Of a stretch of 64,000 nt of DNA, positions 61,579 through 64,000 are shown piece after piece. The stretch comes from Thalassospiraceae bacterium LMO-JJ14. GTDB lineage: Bacteria; Pseudomonadota; Alphaproteobacteria; Rhodospirillales; Casp-alpha2. Numbering within the stretch: position 1 is the first letter of the stretch; each line of letters opens with the position of its first letter. The translations under genes were made by a program, and so were the position numbers. The stretch covers positions 1,240,001 through 1,304,000 of the forward strand of contig CP134604.1 of the NCBI GenBank assembly GCA_021555105.2. Reading direction: 5' to 3'. The notes below the pieces were generated by a model. That model was not told the origin of the DNA, searched no databases, and saw only the letters and a program-made list of their open reading frames with translations.

Positions 61579-62766
61579 TTACTCGGCGGGAGCGGCTTCC
61601 GGTCGCTGGGCGGGTATCAGGATTGCCGTCGCGATGAGAACGATAACCGCAGCGGTGCTCATCACCATGAAAAGGGAATCGAAGCTGCCGCTGGCTTCGT
61701 GCAGGCGACCGGTCATCTGTACGGCGACGGCGCCGATACCCAGGACCAGAACGGATTTGACCGCATAGACGCGTGAGCGGTACTCGGTGCTGATGTAGTG
61801 CGCAACGATCCAGTCGTTGACCGGAATGATGCCGAACGTCGCCAGCATCAACGGCAAGGTCACGGCAAGCGACAGCCAGCCGGCCGCGGTTATCGCCAGT
61901 GTGCACATCACCAGTTGCGCCAGAACCAGGCCGATATAGATGCGCTTGGTCTGATAACGGTCCAGCATTTCACCGACCGCCAGTTGCGCGAACGCAGCGC
62001 AGGCAAAGACCAGTGCGGTGACCAGGCCGATCTCGGACGTTTCAGGGAGAATGGACGACAGCCGTTCATCCATGATTTTCGGCAGGGAGATCGTGGTTGC
62101 CTGAAATATCAGGCCGCCGACCATGGGGGCGATGATGAGAAACAGAAAGACGCGTTTCTGTATGGAAAGCGGGACCTGCGGCGGGGCTTTCTTTTGTTTG
62201 GCGACGTGATCCGCATCGACACCTTTCAGCAAATGCAATCCGTACAACACACCGATGCCGATGGACACGATACCGGGGATGATGAATGCCATGCGCCAGC
62301 CATATATATCGGCAATGGCGCCGGTGGTCAGGGCCGCCAACGCCACGCCCATGTTGCCCCATACGCCGTTTACAGCCAGCGCGCGACCGACGCGCTCGGC
62401 ATCCTCGACCACCAGGGCCAGACCGATCGGGTGATAGATGGCACCGAAAATGCCGACCATCGCCAGACCGATTTCGATCTGCAGCGGATCGGCGGCAAAG
62501 CCCGTCAGGATCGAGGCGGCGCCGATGCCGATGAAGAACACGAACATCATGCCGGTTCTGGACCATTTATCGCCGAGCCAGCCTGCGGGCAGGGATGCCC
62601 CGCCGAAGAAAAAGAAGCTCCACGTCGTCAGCAACAACAGCCGACCATAGGAATCGGCAAACTCGCTCTCCATGGTCAGTACCGCAGTGGTAAAGATCAG
62701 CATGAAAAAATGATCGAGCAGATGCCCGAGATTGAGAAACAGGAAATTCCGTTTTGCGGTTGTCAT
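61579..62766 (-). CDS. MFS transporter
   Basis: A 395-residue major facilitator with 12 helices: FLNLGHLLDHFFMLIFTTAV, then GGASLPAGWLGDKWSRTGMM, which contains the G-x-L-G-D-K-W loop motif between TM2 and TM3. Other helices are MVGIFGAIYHPIGLALVVED and LFMVMSTAAVIVLIATAILI. Histidines in LLDHFF and YHPIGLAL recall sugar or anion MFS subfamilies, but the substrate is unknown. It is 90 bp upstream of gapR on the same strand, which probably has its own promoter. Confidence 0.88.
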   Translation of the reverse strand: MTTAKRNFLFLNLGHLLDHFFMLIFTTAVLTMESEFADSYGRLLLLTTWSFFFFGGASLPAGWLGDKWSRTGMMFVFFIGIGAASILTGFAADPLQIEIGLAMVGIFGAIYHPIGLALVVEDAERVGRALAVNGVWGNMGVALAALTTGAIADIYGWRMAFIIPGIVSIGIGVLYGLHLLKGVDADHVAKQKKAPPQVPLSIQKRVFLFLIIAPMVGGLIFQATTISLPKIMDERLSSILPETSEIGLVTALVFACAAFAQLAVGEMLDRYQTKRIYIGLVLAQLVMCTLAITAAGWLSLAVTLPLMLATFGIIPVNDWIVAHYISTEYRSRVYAVKSVLVLGIGAVAVQMTGRLHEASGSFDSLFMVMSTAAVIVLIATAILIPAQRPEAAPAE

Positions 62767-62895
62767 GACATCAACCTAGCAAAACATGTGGCGGCTGTAT
62801 CACGATGGCAGGACAATAAATATCGCTAAACGGACACATGGAACGACACGCCGTGCCGGCGTGCCGCCAGGAAGAAATGTGAAGGACTCAGACGA

Positions 62896-63060
62896 TCAAC
62901 CGTGTGCCTTTTCTGCCGTCAGGGCATTGGCATAAGCGCGTTCTGCGTACTTAAGCATCCGGTAATCCAAGGTGTTGTCGGTATCCGTGGCGAGGGCAAA
63001 AAGCCGTTCGGCCCAATGTAACTGTTCGCGCACGTAACCGTTCCAAACGATTTTAACCAC
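62896..63060 (-). CDS. Small hypothetical protein, 54 residues
   Basis: A 54-residue protein, probably VKIVWNGYVREQLHWAERLF followed by ALATDTDNTLDYRMLKYAER and AYANALTAEKAHG. It is helical and soluble, without recognisable domains. The start is placed at GTG 63060 because GGGAGA precedes it by 6 nt; a longer frame to 63099 lacks a ribosome binding site. A short GC hairpin (CACGCCG/CGGCGTG at 62847-62863) lies downstream, without a U run. I do not recognise the family. Confidence 0.6.
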   Translation of the reverse strand: MVKIVWNGYVREQLHWAERLFALATDTDNTLDYRMLKYAERAYANALTAEKAHG

Positions 63061-63172
63061 GTTATGTCTCCCTTTCTGGAACGCCGTGGAACGTATCAAA
63101 CGATTGCTACAGTATATATATGCCGAACTGAATTGAGAGAATGATCGGGATCACCACTGTACTCAATTTTAT

Positions 63173-64000
63173 TTAAATTTCCGAAAAATCCCGGGTTTCT
63201 GCGGCTAAATGATCGACAACGTCGATCAGCGCGGTCTCATTATTATTGCCGTTTTGAAGTGAATCTTCATAACACTTCACCTGTCTGTGCGCGCTTGTCC
63301 CTCTTTTGGCGATCTTTTTGAGGTTCATGATCTCGTCCATGCAGCCCAGGGCTTCGGCGTCTTCGTTAACCAAATCGATCAGTTCGTCGATCAGGTCCGC
63401 ACAGGGAACAATCTCGCCACGGCCGAAGTCGACAAGCCCTCCGTCAAGGCCATACCGTTGTGCGCGCCAGCGGTTTTCGGATATCAGCATCATCGCGTAT
63501 TGCCGCCAGCGTTGATTTCTCGTCTTCAGCCGCCACAGCATTCTGAGGATGCAGCAATAAAGGGCGGCGACGGCTGCCGCATCATGAATATATGTGCAGA
63601 TATCGCAGATCCGCATTTCCAGTGTCGGAAAACGGGCGCTCGGACGGATGTCCCACCAAAGCTTGGTTGCATCTTCGATGATGCCGGCGTTGACGAGTGC
63701 GGCGACGTGCCGCTGATACTCGGCATGGCTATCGAAGTCGTTCGGCAGGCCGGTGCGGGGCATTTCGTCCCAAACGCTGAGCCGGTAGGATTTCAGTCCG
63801 GTGTTCTGGCCCTGCCAAAACGGTGACGAGGTGGTCAAAGCCAGAAGGTGCGGCAGGAAATAGCGGACCTGGTTCATCAGATCGATGCGCAGCTCATCGT
63901 CGTCGACTCCGACATGCACATGCATGCCGCAGATCACCAGCCGGCGGACGACAGCCTGCAGATCATTGGCGATGGTGGTGTAGCGTTCCTGCTCCGTGAA
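63173..64000 (-). CDS. YbdK/GCS2-type carboxylate-amine ligase (C-terminal part, N-terminus outside window)
   Basis: The readable 275 codons begin at the right edge in frame (FTEQERYTTIANDLQAVVRR) and run to 63173. ICGMHVHVGVDDDELRIDLM is the family's G-M-H-V-H-V-G active-site strand, with LPHLLALTTSSPFWQGQNTG and WWDIRPSARFPTLEMRICDI as further glutamate-cysteine ligase 2 (GCS2/YbdK) signatures. Members are carboxylate-amine ligases of the GCS superfamily; E. coli YbdK has weak gamma-glutamylcysteine synthetase activity. The N-terminal part is missing, so the true start is not visible. The last 40 residues form a divergent tail. Confidence 0.9.
   Translation of the reverse strand, partial: FTEQERYTTIANDLQAVVRRLVICGMHVHVGVDDDELRIDLMNQVRYFLPHLLALTTSSPFWQGQNTGLKSYRLSVWDEMPRTGLPNDFDSHAEYQRHVAALVNAGIIEDATKLWWDIRPSARFPTLEMRICDICTYIHDAAAVAALYCCILRMLWRLKTRNQRWRQYAMMLISENRWRAQRYGLDGGLVDFGRGEIVPCADLIDELIDLVNEDAEALGCMDEIMNLKKIAKRGTSAHRQVKCYEDSLQNGNNNETALIDVVDHLAAETRDFSEI

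Noticed and set aside
1-64000. tRNA, rRNA, CRISPR arrays, insertion sequences and attachment sites
   Set aside because: I looked for cloverleaf-like sequences, regularly spaced repeats and transposase-like proteins and found none that I could support.

Overview
This 64 kb window is chromosomal DNA from an aerobic, probably motile alphaproteobacterium, most likely a member of the Rhodospirillales or a close relative. The evidence is a set of characteristic families and neighbourhoods: a GapR/DUF2312 nucleoid protein, DUF6111, DUF1285, DUF3553 and DUF6356 proteins, a type II (ThrB) homoserine kinase overlapping rnhA, an aa3-type cytochrome oxidase locus with ctaB/ctaG, a class I PHA synthase and a FlgG paralogue behind a sigma-54 promoter. 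Nearly all of it is coding. I see no tRNA, rRNA, insertion sequence, prophage or CRISPR array, so it reads as core genome with a few regulated accessory operons.

Layout. 1-1656 (minus): start of a CCA/poly(A) nucleotidyltransferase, DUF6111, a NUDIX CoA pyrophosphatase and DUF1285. 1697-8422 (plus): a four-gene MoxR ATPase / DUF58 / BatA-DUF4159 / large membrane protein operon. 8419-12368: LysR regulator divergent from an azoreductase-pirin pair, then RidA and a substrate-binding protein. 12489-13434: sigma-54 promoter, lone flgG and terminator. 13435-19412: DacB lipoprotein, MFS, small conserved proteins, an Lrp regulator, VOC, HAD and a DUF1194 VWA protein. 19439-24115 (minus): tandem glycine riboswitch and gcvT-gcvH-gcvP. 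24196-26883 (minus): lipoprotein, double CDGSH protein and peptidoglycan-binding repeat protein. 27009-37542: thrB-rnhA, a small gene with its own terminator, a GcvA-like regulator, peroxiredoxin, DsbD-like reductase, YqgE, HpcH-type lyase, M16 protease and threonine synthase. 37708-47666: TAXI binding protein, M32 carboxypeptidase, then the respiratory locus. There ctaB, a COX1-like protein, DUF420 and a 49-residue membrane peptide face divergently from coxB-coxA-ctaG-coxC. 47697-51844: GDCCVxC protein, SLC13 permease, phaC and a TetR regulator. 52025-60345 (plus): DUF1326, DUF2182, a GAF-PP2C-HATPase protein, STAS, an MlaE/F/D transporter, a PqiC-like lipoprotein and an RNA methyltransferase, apparently one long operon behind a near-perfect CRP-type palindrome. 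60391-64000: FecR-domain protein, gapR, MFS, a small protein and a partial YbdK/GCS2 carboxylate-amine ligase.

The most unusual unit is 52025-59023. A single predicted phosphatase/kinase (SpoIIE plus RsbW-like domains) and its likely STAS substrate lie directly in front of an MCE-type lipid transporter. The STAS gene occupies the place where the transporter subunit gene mlaB might be expected. This suggests, by inference only, a phosphorylation-switched lipid transporter. Other notable items are the orphan sigma-54 flgG, the glycine riboswitch with competing downstream helices, and several small genes supported by ribosome binding sites or terminators.
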